64,000 bases of DNA from Neorhizobium petrolearium. GTDB taxonomy: Bacteria; Pseudomonadota; Alphaproteobacteria; Rhizobiales; Rhizobiaceae. Both the position numbers and the translations under genes were made by a program. The stretch is from contig NZ_JAGGJW010000018.1 of the NCBI RefSeq assembly GCF_017873175.1, positions 62,001 through 126,000 on the forward strand. Direction: 5' to 3'. This document shows, one piece after another, positions 28,264 through 36,728 of the stretch. The notes beneath the pieces are model-generated. The model had not been told where the DNA came from, ran no database searches, and worked only from the letters and a program-made list of their open reading frames with translations. How positions within the stretch are numbered: the first letter of the stretch is position 1; the number at the start of each line of letters is the position of its first letter.

Positions 28264-29169
28264 ATGGACCCGGTGCGCCTAGACAGCTTCGATGTATTCG
28301 TCGCGATCGTCCGATGTGGCGGCTTCCGCGCGGCAGCACTCGAGCGAGGCGTGTCTTCATCAGCCTTGAGCCAAACGATGAATACCCTGGAAGAGGCTCT
28401 GGGTATCCGGCTCCTCAATCGAACGACGAGGAGCGTATTCCCGACGGAGGCAGGACAGCGCCTTCTTGAACGTCTAGCACCTGCGTTAAGCGACATCAGG
28501 CTCGCGATCGCAGAGGTCGACGAATTGCGGGATAGCCCATCCGGAACTCTCAGGATCAACGCGCCGGCACCGGCCGTCGATCATTTTATCTGCCCGCTGG
28601 TATTCGACTTTATGGATACCTATCGCGAGGTGAAGATCGAGGTCATCAGTGATGCGGCAGTCATCGATATCGTGGAACAGGGTTTCGATGCCGGCGTCAG
28701 GTTCGGCAGGCAGCTGGCCCAGGACATGATTGCGCTCCCGCTTGGACCCGCGCTTCGTTATGCAATCGTAGCTTCACCGGATTACATCAAAAGGCACGGC
28801 CAGCCGCAGGTACCGCACGATCTCGTAAGTCATGACTGTATCAAGCGCAGATTTCCTGGCGGTACTCTCGTCACCTGGCGGTTTGCCGATGGAAACGGAG
28901 AGATAGAAATCTCACCCACAGGTCGCCTGACGGTCAGCTCGGCGCACAATGAACTGCAAGCGGCACTGGCCGGCAGAGGAATCGCCCATGTCTTCGATGA
29001 CTATGCCAAACCGTATGTTCAAGGCGGTCAGCTGGTGGAGCTTCTCTCCGACTGGAGTCCAGTTTTGCCGCACTGGTTTCTCTATTACCCCAATCGCCGC
29101 CTTCCGAGTGCTGCCATGCGTGCGTTTCTCGATTACATGAGGAGCTACGACTGGCAGACCAGAACGTGA
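28264..29169 (+). CDS. LysR-family transcriptional regulator (cassette 1)
   Basis: A 301-residue LTTR. The N-terminal winged helix is standard: FVAIVRCGGFRAAALERGVSSSALSQTMNTLEEALGIRLLNRTTRSVFPTEAG. The C-terminal part is a periplasmic-binding-like effector domain with VEQGFDAGVRFG, typical of the CrgA/DsdC-like branch in which three other LysR proteins of this window also fall. It is divergent from the MBL/AKR/dioxygenase operon and presumably controls it. Its stop is 42 bp from the end of the next cassette. Confidence 0.94.
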   Translation: MDPVRLDSFDVFVAIVRCGGFRAAALERGVSSSALSQTMNTLEEALGIRLLNRTTRSVFPTEAGQRLLERLAPALSDIRLAIAEVDELRDSPSGTLRINAPAPAVDHFICPLVFDFMDTYREVKIEVISDAAVIDIVEQGFDAGVRFGRQLAQDMIALPLGPALRYAIVASPDYIKRHGQPQVPHDLVSHDCIKRRFPGGTLVTWRFADGNGEIEISPTGRLTVSSAHNELQAALAGRGIAHVFDDYAKPYVQGGQLVELLSDWSPVLPHWFLYYPNRRLPSAAMRAFLDYMRSYDWQTRT

Positions 29170-29211
29170 CGGCGCCCGGTCGCGCGGGCTGATCCGCCAC
29201 CCCAACCCACG

Positions 29212-30189
29212 TCAGAGCAGAAATTGATAGCTCACCGGCACGAAGCGGAACCCTGCGCCGAGCGGCTCGACATAGCCGATCGATGGATGGGGCATGTGAT
29301 AGCCGATAAACGGGATTTTCTCTGCAGCCAGCATACCAAAGATCCTTTTGCGACTGCTGGCAGCAGCGCCTTTGTCCATGTCGAAAGAAACTTCCCAATC
29401 CGGCTTCTGCAGGGAAGCAACGAAATGGTTTACCGTGTCGCCGGTCAGCAGCAGGTTGCGGCCTGCCGAATCCAGTAGGAACGCCATATGCCCGGGGGTG
29501 TGTCCAACGGCCATCACGCTTGTGACACCCGGCGCTATTGTCGCGTTGTCGCCAATGAAGGTCATTTTCTCTCTGAGTGGTACGATCTTCCTTTGAACGG
29601 CCGTCGCATGCATGGCAGCCGGAGTTTCTGAAAAATCAGCCGAGGTCCAGAAGTCCCATTCCGCCTGCCCGACCACATATCGTGCCTGGTCGAACGTTGG
29701 ACGATCGCCTTCCATGAGCCCGTTGATGTGATCGGCATGCAGATGAGATATCGCCACGATCGTCACATCGGAGGGTGAATAGCCTGACTCCTAGATGCGG
29801 CTCGCCAGCTGCCCGGTGCCAAACTCCCTGCCTTCAGGCCCGTTACCGGTGTCGAACAGGATGAGGTCGGTGCCCGTGTTCACAAGGACCGGATTGAATT
29901 GCCCGATCATCCGATCCGACGGCAGGAAGTTCGCCTCCATCAGAGACTGGACCTCGCCGGCGTCCCGATCGGCACCGAAGGTCGGATGAGGTCCGTCGAA
30001 TGTCCGCATGCCATCGAGAATGACGGTGATCTCGAACTCACCCAGCATGAATCGGTAGAAACCGCCGTTGGTGATTTCCGGTCTCGGCGGAGCGGCCGCG
30101 AACGCGGCCCGTGTCATGATCTGAGGCGTGGGGAACGCCAAGACGGCGGCGGCTCCCGCCTTGAACATGGAACGACGATTGAAGAGCAT
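29212..30189 (-). pseudogene. Metallo-beta-lactamase-fold hydrolase interrupted by an in-frame TAG
   Basis: The 326-codon frame is intact except for a TAG at codon 133 (29791-29793). Before it lie a signal with NRRSMFKAG and AFAA, then the first MBL strands (VNTGTDLILFDTGNG). After it, ESGYSPSDVTIVAISHLHADH continues in the same frame with the zinc motif, GHTPGH, LLTGDT and GYHMPHP. The paralog at 27095-28087 aligns across the stop. A CAG or similar codon mutated to TAG would explain it. The N-terminal half alone lacks all zinc ligands, so the gene is inactive unless read through or restarted. Start ATG at 30189 has GGAGGA upstream. Confidence 0.85.
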
Positions 30190-30295
30190 GGGATTGTCCT
30201 CCGGATAGCTCAGCTTCGTTTTTAGTCATGGGCGAAGGGCGGAAGCTCGTCGGCGCAAGGTCGAGACCTTGTCCGAACCATCCACCGTTCGTGCC

Positions 30296-30793
30296 TCATT
30301 TGACGCGCTGCCATTCGATCCTGATTTCAGTCCCCTCCGGCCGCCGAAAATTTTCAGTCATGCGGTCGCCGGCAACGACCAGCGTCAGATCATCACGGGT
30401 CCGGACGCTGCCGACCCAGTTCGGAAATGTCGCTCCTTCGACACGGTTTCCGCTGAATTCGCCGTTATCATCAACGGTATAGGTGCCGAAGAACCCGATA
30501 TTGCGTGATACGGCCATGCGGTTTTCGCCGTCTGTTCCTTCACCGCGAGCATCGGAGGCAAAGCGCGGGGTATCGGCATCGGTGATGACTGCCGAAAAGT
30601 GCATGTCCGGAGTGAAGACAAGGAGACCATTGGGGTTCTCGCCATAGGCCGGAATGTCTTGCCCGCCTGGATCAATCGTTGCCGACATCAACTTCCACGT
30701 GCCTATCACCTGGTTTCCTGCGGCGGTCTCAGCAAAGGCGGGCGAAGACGAAATGCCGAGGGCGAGAACCAATAGTGCTGATCGAATGGACAT
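30296..30793 (-). CDS. Exported lipocalin-like protein
   Basis: A 165-residue protein starting at the ATG at 30793 (GGAG six bases upstream); an ATG at 30805 is also in frame. A signal peptide (ALLVLALGISSSPAFAE) precedes a lipocalin-like domain with GTWKLMSATID, YGENPNGLLVFTPD, GTYTVDDNGEFSG and ENFRRPEG. Such domains bind small hydrophobic molecules or act as isomerase-like folds; no catalytic residue can be assigned. It sits between the SDR gene and the broken metallo-hydrolase gene on one transcript. Confidence 0.82.
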   Translation of the reverse strand: MSIRSALLVLALGISSSPAFAETAAGNQVIGTWKLMSATIDPGGQDIPAYGENPNGLLVFTPDMHFSAVITDADTPRFASDARGEGTDGENRMAVSRNIGFFGTYTVDDNGEFSGNRVEGATFPNWVGSVRTRDDLTLVVAGDRMTENFRRPEGTEIRIEWQRVK

Positions 30794-30841
30794 GCTTGTC
30801 TCCATTGTTTTTGATGTCTGCGCTTATGGGCCTGCCGCGGT

Positions 30842-31675
30842 TCACAGATCCTGCCGGTCGGCGGAATTCGCCACCTCCTTCTGCGCCTCGAGGGCAGTCA
30901 GGCGCGCGGAAAGCGCCTGTGAGATGGAGGAATAGGCCGTGCTACCCAGCGCCAACCGCAATGGCGGCGCCGCGCTCTCGGAGGCCGAAATGATTGCGGC
31001 CACGGTGCGCGTCGCATCGCCCTTGATCTCGAAGCTTCCATCGCTGATCGCACGGCGAACGGCGCCGACGGGGGTTTCCTCGTAGGCATCCATGGATTCT
31101 GCACTGACGAGATTGGCTCCGAAATTCGTGCCAGTCGGCCCCGGCTCGGCGATAATGAAGTCGATACCGAAGGGAGCCACTTCCTGTGCGACGGATTCGA
31201 CGAAGCCTTCGATACCCCACTTGGTCGCGTGATAGAGGCTGAAGCCCGGATAAGCGATCTGCCCGCCTTCGGAAGAAACCTGGACGATGCGTCCACCGCC
31301 TTGCCTTCGGAGAAGGGGCAGTGCGGCACGGATCAAATGGATGGATCCAGCAAGGTTGGTGGCAATCTGCCGATCGATCTCTTCGTCCGTCAACTCTTCC
31401 GCCGCACCGAAGAGGCCATAGCCTGCGTTGCTGACAACCACGTCTATCCAATCGTGACGCTCGAATGCGCCTTCGACGGCCGATGTAATGCTCTCCGGTT
31501 CAATCAGATCCAGTTGAACGACATCCAGGCGTTCGCGGTATGCCTGCTCGAGTTGCGTCAGCGTCCCTGGGCGACGGATCGTTGCGACCACCTTGTGTCC
31601 CTGCGCGAGCAACTGTTGCGTCATCTCGAGACCGAGCCCCGAGGAAGCGCCGGTGATGAACCATGTCTTGGGCAT
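30842..31675 (-). CDS. SDR-family NAD(P)-dependent oxidoreductase (cassette 2)
   Basis: A 277-residue classical SDR. TGASSGLGLEM near the N-terminus is the nucleotide-binding TGxxxGxG motif. NAGYG, QVSSEGG (Ser) and YHATK (Tyr-Lys) supply the active site, and AEPGPTGTNFG follows. The length and the long C-terminal extension fit the SDR group often annotated as short-chain dehydrogenases of unknown substrate. GAGGAG precedes the ATG. It is the first gene of the cassette-2 operon and divergent from lysR at 31770 with a 94-bp shared control region. Confidence 0.93.
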   Translation of the reverse strand: MPKTWFITGASSGLGLEMTQQLLAQGHKVVATIRRPGTLTQLEQAYRERLDVVQLDLIEPESITSAVEGAFERHDWIDVVVSNAGYGLFGAAEELTDEEIDRQIATNLAGSIHLIRAALPLLRRQGGGRIVQVSSEGGQIAYPGFSLYHATKWGIEGFVESVAQEVAPFGIDFIIAEPGPTGTNFGANLVSAESMDAYEETPVGAVRRAISDGSFEIKGDATRTVAAIISASESAAPPLRLALGSTAYSSISQALSARLTALEAQKEVANSADRQDL

Positions 31676-31769
31676 ATGAACTCCTCATCTGTTATCTCCG
31701 AATGTAAATCAGCGACATTGGTGATATAAGATCTTCAATATGAGATGACGTGGTGAGGATTAATCACGA

Positions 31770-32681
31770 ATGACGCGTCCCAGTCTGAATGATCTGGCCG
31801 CTTTCGCGGCGGTCGCCAGCCACCGCAGTTTCCGCAGGGCTGCGGACGTCATGGGCGTTTCGCGCTCTGCACTCAGCCACGCAATCATCGGGCTGGAGGG
31901 AAAATTGGGCGTCCGGCTTTTCAACCGGACAACACGCAGCGTCTCCCTGACCCAGGCTGGCGCACGCCTGCTCGCGCGCCTCGACCCGGTTCTTCAGGAT
32001 CTCGATCAGGCGCTCGATACCCTCTCGGAGGAACGCGGCACCCCAAGCGGCATACTGCGCATTAATGCGAACAAGAGCGGTGCCCGCATCCTGCTCACCG
32101 ACGTCGTGCCGCGATTTCTCGATCTCTATCCCGATGTCGAGCTTGATCTGGTTTCGGAAGGTCGGCTCATCGATATCGTGGAGCAGGGTTTCGATGCTGG
32201 CGTGCGCCTACTGGAGGCCGTCCCGCGAGACATGGTCGCGGTGAAGTTCGGAGGCGACGTGCGCTTTATCGCTGTGGCAGCGCCGTCCTATATGGACGGG
32301 AAAGCGACACCGAACACGCCGGATGACCTGCATGCGCATTGCTGCATCCGCCAACGCCTGCCCGGCGGAAAGCGCTATCGCTGGGAGTTTTCCAGACGCG
32401 GCGCTGAAATCGCGGTCGACGTCCCGGGCAATCTCACCCTTGATGACAATGATCTTCTCGTGCAGGCAGCGGTAGACGGGCGCGGCATCGCCTATGTCCC
32501 CGAGCACTTCGCTCAGCCGTTTCTAAGATCCGGTCAACTCGTGACCGTGCTCCATGACTGGTGCCCAGCGACACCGGGGCTGGCGCTCTATTACCCGCGC
32601 AGCCGGCACGTCCCATCCCCGCTCCGGGCCTTCATCGATATATTGAGACAAGTGGACAGAACCGATACGTCGCGATGGTGA
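31770..32681 (+). CDS. LysR-family transcriptional regulator (cassette 2)
   Basis: A 303-residue LTTR. DNA-binding helix AFAAVASHRSFRRAADVMGVSRSALSHAIIGLEGKLGVRLFNRTTRSVSLTQAG at residues 10-60, then an effector domain with VEQGFDAGVRL and ALYYPRSRHVPSPLRAF near the end. It is a paralog of the other LysR proteins here. It is divergent from the SDR/lipocalin/MBL operon and is inferred to control it. Confidence 0.94.
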   Translation: MTRPSLNDLAAFAAVASHRSFRRAADVMGVSRSALSHAIIGLEGKLGVRLFNRTTRSVSLTQAGARLLARLDPVLQDLDQALDTLSEERGTPSGILRINANKSGARILLTDVVPRFLDLYPDVELDLVSEGRLIDIVEQGFDAGVRLLEAVPRDMVAVKFGGDVRFIAVAAPSYMDGKATPNTPDDLHAHCCIRQRLPGGKRYRWEFSRRGAEIAVDVPGNLTLDDNDLLVQAAVDGRGIAYVPEHFAQPFLRSGQLVTVLHDWCPATPGLALYYPRSRHVPSPLRAFIDILRQVDRTDTSRW

Positions 32682-32767
32682 ATGGTGCGGCCGACCCTCT
32701 TGCATGGATTCAAGAAGACCTGCGGCACCGGAAGCCGTTGCCGCATCGCGGACGCTCGCCCGGTACG

Positions 32768-33094
32768 TCAGGGCCTCGCTGGCCTGCGTCGCAAGATCAT
32801 GCCGCCATGGTGCAATGTGTTGGCATCGACGAAATCGCCGTCGGCAGTGAAACCCGTGTCGTCCCAGTACTCGATATGCGTCCCGTCGACTTCGTAGCGG
32901 CCTTCATAGGCTCGCTCGCGCTGTCCGCGGGCCTCGACATAGCGTCCGTTCGGCAGAAGTTCATGGCGAACACGGTTGTCGTCGGTGACCCACATGCCGA
33001 CGTATGGATGGTTCGGCTGCAAATTGGTCTCCTGTGCTTCTGTGGGTTGAAACGAAAGGGTGGCGGCCACGAGTGCTGCAAATGCCGGTCGCAT
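32768..33094 (-). CDS. Atu4866-domain secreted protein
   Basis: A 108-residue protein with a signal peptide (AALVAATLSFQPTEAQ) and one small beta-rich domain. The strings GMWVTDDNRVRHELLPNGRY, YEGRYEVDG, IEYWDDTGFTADGDF and LHHGGM match my memory of the Atu4866 family first seen in Agrobacterium, which has no assigned function. It is the last gene of cassette 3, after the NTF2-like gene. Confidence 0.88.
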   Translation of the reverse strand: MRPAFAALVAATLSFQPTEAQETNLQPNHPYVGMWVTDDNRVRHELLPNGRYVEARGQRERAYEGRYEVDGTHIEYWDDTGFTADGDFVDANTLHHGGMILRRRPARP

Positions 33095-33198
33095 GGTTTG
33101 GCTCCATTAAACGTTGAAACTGTCGGTCTGGAGAGGTCGCGCATGGATGCGCGCTGGCGGCTCGGCAGACGTGCCTGCCTGCCGAAGCCGGGCGCCTG

Positions 33199-33753
33199 TC
33201 ATTGGGTACGCGGGGCGTTGTTGTCGACGACCTGCTGATAGGCAACGAGGTCCAGGAAGGCTTCCGCATTGACGACGAGGCCTCCCTTCATCTCGAATAT
33301 CCAGACAAACTGGTTGCGATAAGGCGCGCCCGACGTCGTAGTCGCCGTTCCGTCGAAGCGGATGATGACGGTGTCGCCGTCGGCAAAGATGTCGTGCACC
33401 TCCGGCAGGACAGGCGTCGCGAGGCGGCTCGTCAGAGGAAGCGATGCCTGTTCGATGAAGTCCTTCTGGTTGCGATAGGTTCCGGCGACCGGCCCGGAGC
33501 CATGGATCGTCCAGACGACGTCAGGAGCGAGAAGTTCCGCGAAGACATAGGTGCCCCCACGCCATTTTTCGAAGGCGGCTTCGACGATACCCTTGTTCCG
33601 TTGCTCAATTGCGGCATGATCCGAAACCTGCACCTGCGTCGCCGCGGTGTTGGCAAGCGTTGTGCCCGGCAGGCCGAGCGACAGCAACGCCAGTGTGATC
33701 AGAGCTGCACGGCTCCGGCCGGCGACCCGGTCGTATGTCGGGAGAATGGTCAT
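33199..33753 (-). CDS. Exported SnoaL/NTF2-like protein
   Basis: A 184-residue protein; the ATG at 33753 is chosen because AGGAAAGGA lies just upstream. A signal-like stretch (ALITLALLSLGLPGTTLAN) precedes a SnoaL-like alpha+beta cone: IVEAAFEKWRGG, FAELLAPDVVWTIHGSGPVAGTYRNQ, HDIFADGDTVIIRFDGT, NQFVWIFEMKGG. Family members include polyketide cyclases, isomerases and inactive binding proteins; the active-site acid cannot be assigned. It lies between the aldo/keto reductase and Atu4866 genes. Confidence 0.83.
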   Translation of the reverse strand: MTILPTYDRVAGRSRAALITLALLSLGLPGTTLANTAATQVQVSDHAAIEQRNKGIVEAAFEKWRGGTYVFAELLAPDVVWTIHGSGPVAGTYRNQKDFIEQASLPLTSRLATPVLPEVHDIFADGDTVIIRFDGTATTTSGAPYRNQFVWIFEMKGGLVVNAEAFLDLVAYQQVVDNNAPRTQ

Positions 33754-33851
33754 GGTATCGGTCCTTTCCTGTTGCTGAGGGTTTGCTGGGGGCCTATCGA
33801 CCGGCAATGAAGCTGAGTGCACCGTCGACAGGCCTCATGTCGTTTCCACGG

Positions 33852-34910
33852 TCAGTCGCGGCGTTCGACTGCGGCGCCGCCGAAGATCAGTTGCTGGACG
33901 AGGGGACGTTGCGTGAAGCGAGCGGGAAAGACGGGGCTCGGTGCGCTGACCCGGTTCAGACGATCCAGTTGTTCCGGTGTAAGCACCAGATCCAGAGCTC
34001 CGAGATTGTCCTCGGCCTGGGCAAGCGTGCGGGCGCCGATGATGGGGGAGACGACGGTCGGATTGGTCAGTGTCCAGGCAAGCGCCACGCGCGATGGTGT
34101 GGAGTTGGCCTCTTCGGCGATGGCTCGAACCTCGTCCGCAATTTCGATCGCACGTCCGTTCAGATGCCCGGACGAAGCGATGACACCCTTCCGGCTGGCA
34201 GACACGGTCGCCTCTTGCGAATCCTCGACGTCGGCAAGGGAATATTTGCCCGTGAGCACGCCACCGCCGAGCGGCGACCATGGAAGCACCCCGAGGCCCA
34301 AAGCCGCAGCCGCAGGCAGAAGCTCGTGCTCGACGGTCCGCTCCACGAGGCTGTATTCGATCTGCAGCCCCACGAAAGGAGACCAGCCGCGAAAGTCGGC
34401 GAGCGTCTGCAACTGTGCAACCCGCCATGCGGGTGCGTTGCAGATGCCGAGATAGAGGACTTTCCCGGACCGGACGAGGTCGTCGAGCGCCCGCATGACC
34501 TCATCCGGCTGGGTCGTCATGTCCCATGCATGGAGATAAAGGAGGTCGATGCGATCGGTGCCGAGCTGCGTCAGGCTCTGCTCGACGGACCGCACCATAT
34601 TCAGGCGGTGGTTGCCTCCGGAGTTCGGGTTGCCCGGTTCGCGCGACATCGTAAATTTCGTCGCTAGAACGATCCGCTCGCGCTTGTCGCCGATGAAGGT
34701 CCCGAGCAGGCGCTCCGCGCGGCCGTCGGTGTAATTTACCGACGTGTCCATGAAGTTGCCGCCCCGATCGAGATAGAGATCGAAGATGCGGCGGGCCTCG
34801 TCGCCGTCCGCCCCCCATCCCCATTCGGAACCGAAGGTCATCGTACCGAGGCTCAACGGCGAAACGCGCAAGCCCGACCGTCCAAGAAGTTTGTAATGAT
34901 CAAGCGTCAT
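33852..34910 (-). CDS. Cytoplasmic aldo/keto reductase (cassette 3)
   Basis: A 352-residue AKR without a signal peptide. It begins YKLLGRSGLRVSPLSLGTMTFG. The catalytic residues are visible as FMDTSVNYTDG (Asp and Tyr), LATKF (Lys) and LLYLHAWD (His). IIGARTLAQAEDNL near the C-terminus is the NADPH-binding pattern of the AKR group that includes YajO/YhdN-like proteins. It heads the three-gene operon divergent from lysR at 35007. Confidence 0.94.
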   Translation of the reverse strand: MTLDHYKLLGRSGLRVSPLSLGTMTFGSEWGWGADGDEARRIFDLYLDRGGNFMDTSVNYTDGRAERLLGTFIGDKRERIVLATKFTMSREPGNPNSGGNHRLNMVRSVEQSLTQLGTDRIDLLYLHAWDMTTQPDEVMRALDDLVRSGKVLYLGICNAPAWRVAQLQTLADFRGWSPFVGLQIEYSLVERTVEHELLPAAAALGLGVLPWSPLGGGVLTGKYSLADVEDSQEATVSASRKGVIASSGHLNGRAIEIADEVRAIAEEANSTPSRVALAWTLTNPTVVSPIIGARTLAQAEDNLGALDLVLTPEQLDRLNRVSAPSPVFPARFTQRPLVQQLIFGGAAVERRD

Positions 34911-34987
34911 GTCGACTGTCCCCTAGTTGTAAGACCCAAGGTAGACGCGTCGATGAGAACGAACAACTTGCCCAATGATGACCACCA

Positions 34988-35006
34988 TGGTAACTAATTC
35001 TAACCA
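34988..35006. promoter_or_regulatory. Imperfect inverted repeat touching the lysR 3 start codon
   Basis: TGGTAA and TAACCA (one mismatch) flank 7 bp and end directly at the ATG of lysR at 35007. This resembles an autoregulatory LysR box, but it leaves no room for a ribosome binding site, so the start or the site may be misjudged. Confidence 0.3.
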
Positions 35007-35897
35007 ATGACAATCGACCTGAATGGCATTTCTGTTTTCCTGGCAGTCGCCGAAGCGCGGAGCTTTCGCGTGGCCGCGGAGAATTTGGGCGTCACACGGC
35101 CAGCGGTCAGCCAGGCCATCCGCCGTCTCGAAGATCGGCTGGGTGTCGCGCTCGTGCAGCGCACCACGCGCAGTGTCAGCCTCACAGAGGCCGGCGAACG
35201 ACTGTATCAGCGGGTGGCGCCAGCTATTTCCGAAGTCGGACTGGCGCTCGACGCGACGGCGGACCGCGACAGCGCACCAAGCGGACTGTTGAGGCTGGCG
35301 GTGTCATCCATCGCCGAGCAGTTCATCTCAGGGCCGCTTCTGGCGCGTTTCGCGGACACATTTCCCGCCGTTCAGATCGACGTGACCGTCACGGACGAGG
35401 AATTCGACATTGTCGCGGAAGGCTATGACGCGGGGGTACGTTTGGGCGAAGTCATTGATCAGGATATGATTGCCGTTCCGGTGTCGGGCGAGCAGCGTCA
35501 GAGCGCCTTCGCCGCCCCGTCCTACATTGAACGTTTCGGCAAGCCCGAGCATCCTTCGGAACTCTCTGCCCATCGGTGTATCGGCTGGCGTCCAGCTCCC
35601 CACAGCGCACCTTATCGCTGGGAGTTCGGCCAGCATGGGCGCGAGTTCGACGTGGCTGTCGACCCTCAGATCACCACCAACGACATGTGGCTTATGATCC
35701 GCATAGCCTGTGCTGGCGGCGGCATCACCTTTGGGATGGAGGACACCTTCAAACCCTATGTCGAATCCGGTCAGTTGGTCCCTCTCCTTCAGGAGTATTG
35801 CCCTCCCTTTGCCGGCTTTTTTCTTTACTATCCCAGCCGGCGCAATCTCGCTCCGAAACTTCGGGCACTCGTCGACCATGTGAAGCGGTGGCGATAG
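35007..35897 (+). CDS. LysR-family transcriptional regulator (cassette 3)
   Basis: A 296-residue LTTR with FLAVAEARSFRVAAENLGVTRPAVSQAIRRLEDRLGVALVQRTTRSVSLTEAG at the N-terminus and an effector domain with VAEGYDAGVRLGEV. It is divergent from the aldo/keto reductase gene (96-bp gap) and converges on the small frameshifted gene. It is the third LysR in the repeated cassette layout. Confidence 0.94.
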   Translation: MTIDLNGISVFLAVAEARSFRVAAENLGVTRPAVSQAIRRLEDRLGVALVQRTTRSVSLTEAGERLYQRVAPAISEVGLALDATADRDSAPSGLLRLAVSSIAEQFISGPLLARFADTFPAVQIDVTVTDEEFDIVAEGYDAGVRLGEVIDQDMIAVPVSGEQRQSAFAAPSYIERFGKPEHPSELSAHRCIGWRPAPHSAPYRWEFGQHGREFDVAVDPQITTNDMWLMIRIACAGGGITFGMEDTFKPYVESGQLVPLLQEYCPPFAGFFLYYPSRRNLAPKLRALVDHVKRWR

Positions 35898-35974
35898 CGC
35901 CCGCCCATGACATCGCTGTCGTGACAGGCACTACCGGGCGCGGCCAAGTCGATGCGGCCCCTCGAGGGCCACCG

Positions 35975-36221
35975 TTACCTTAAGGCCGTTGCCGCATCGC
36001 GGATGGTCGCCTGGATTGCCCGCTCCATCGCATCGCTTTCGTCGAAGACGGCCGTCATCAAGGTGGCGCCCCTCGGTCCGCACCAGCACGTCTGTCGCGA
36101 GTAGCGCGGCCATTTCGCGCTGGAAACACATGCGACCGAGATCGCAGCCATCATCCGCACTTTCCTTGGCGAGCATCTCTAGAGCCGGCACCGGGGGCCG
36201 GCGCACATTCAGTCTTGACAT
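35975..36221 (-). pseudogene. Small gene of unknown function with an apparent frameshift
   Basis: Codon-like third-position bias runs from an ATG at 36221 (MSRLNVRRPPVPAL) to about 36090 (LATDVLVRTEG). It then moves to another minus-strand frame (ATLMTAVFDESDAMERAI) that ends at TAA 35975-35977. Read with one frameshift near a GGGGC run at about 36073-36080, the product is about 80 residues and matches nothing I recognise. It is divergent from marR, and the inverted repeat lies between the two. It is either a decayed gene or a base-call error. Confidence 0.4.
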
Positions 36222-36223
36222 TC

Positions 36224-36258
36224 GTTTGCTACCTTGCGATTGTTGTATGGTAGCAAAC
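36224..36258. promoter_or_regulatory. Perfect 10-bp inverted repeat upstream of marR
   Basis: GTTTGCTACC (36224-36233) and GGTAGCAAAC (36249-36258) are perfect inverted arms separated by 15 bp. They end 19 bp before the marR start codon. The arms are the best operator candidate for the MarR protein. The 15-bp spacing is wider than a usual single MarR site, so each arm may be a half of a longer dimeric site. Confidence 0.65.
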
Positions 36259-36277
36259 AAAATAAAGAGGCGTTCAT

Positions 36278-36724
36278 ATGCGGGATGAGGCCGATGCCAA
36301 CCTTTCCGTGGCAGCATGGACGAAGCGGTGTTACTTCGCGGGCCGCGCCCTCATGGACGCGACCTTGCGGCCTTACGATTTGGGATCCACGCAATGGTAC
36401 GTGCTCTGGCATCTTGCGCATAAAGGCCCGTCCGTTCAGCGTGATCTCGGGGGCGCCCTCGAACTCGAACGCGCAACCTTAAGCGGGATCATCGCCACTC
36501 TGGTTCGTAAAGACCTGGTCGAGCAGACCTCGAGCGGCGAAGATCAGCGCCAGCGTCTGCTGACGTTGACAGCCGCAGGCGAGGCGCTGTGGCGCAAGCT
36601 TCCCGATCTTTCTTTCATTCACGAAGCTGCTTTCGGCGGCGTCGATGAGGCCGAGCTGGCCACGACCATCCGTGTCCTGCAATCGGCGACCGAACGGCTG
36701 CAAAATCTGTTGCGAAAGGACTGA
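36278..36724 (+). CDS. MarR-family transcriptional regulator
   Basis: A 148-residue winged-helix repressor with AAAGAGG before its ATG. It has the helix set WYVLWHLAHKGPSVQRDLGGALELERATLSGIIATLVRKDLVEQ and the wing SGEDQRQRLLTLTAAGEALW. One cysteine at residue 18 could in principle be a redox sensor, but this is not established. It is followed after 4 bp by the epimerase gene and so is co-transcribed with it; the perfect inverted repeat upstream suggests autoregulation. Confidence 0.94.
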   Translation: MRDEADANLSVAAWTKRCYFAGRALMDATLRPYDLGSTQWYVLWHLAHKGPSVQRDLGGALELERATLSGIIATLVRKDLVEQTSSGEDQRQRLLTLTAAGEALWRKLPDLSFIHEAAFGGVDEAELATTIRVLQSATERLQNLLRKD

Positions 36725-36728
36725 GCAA

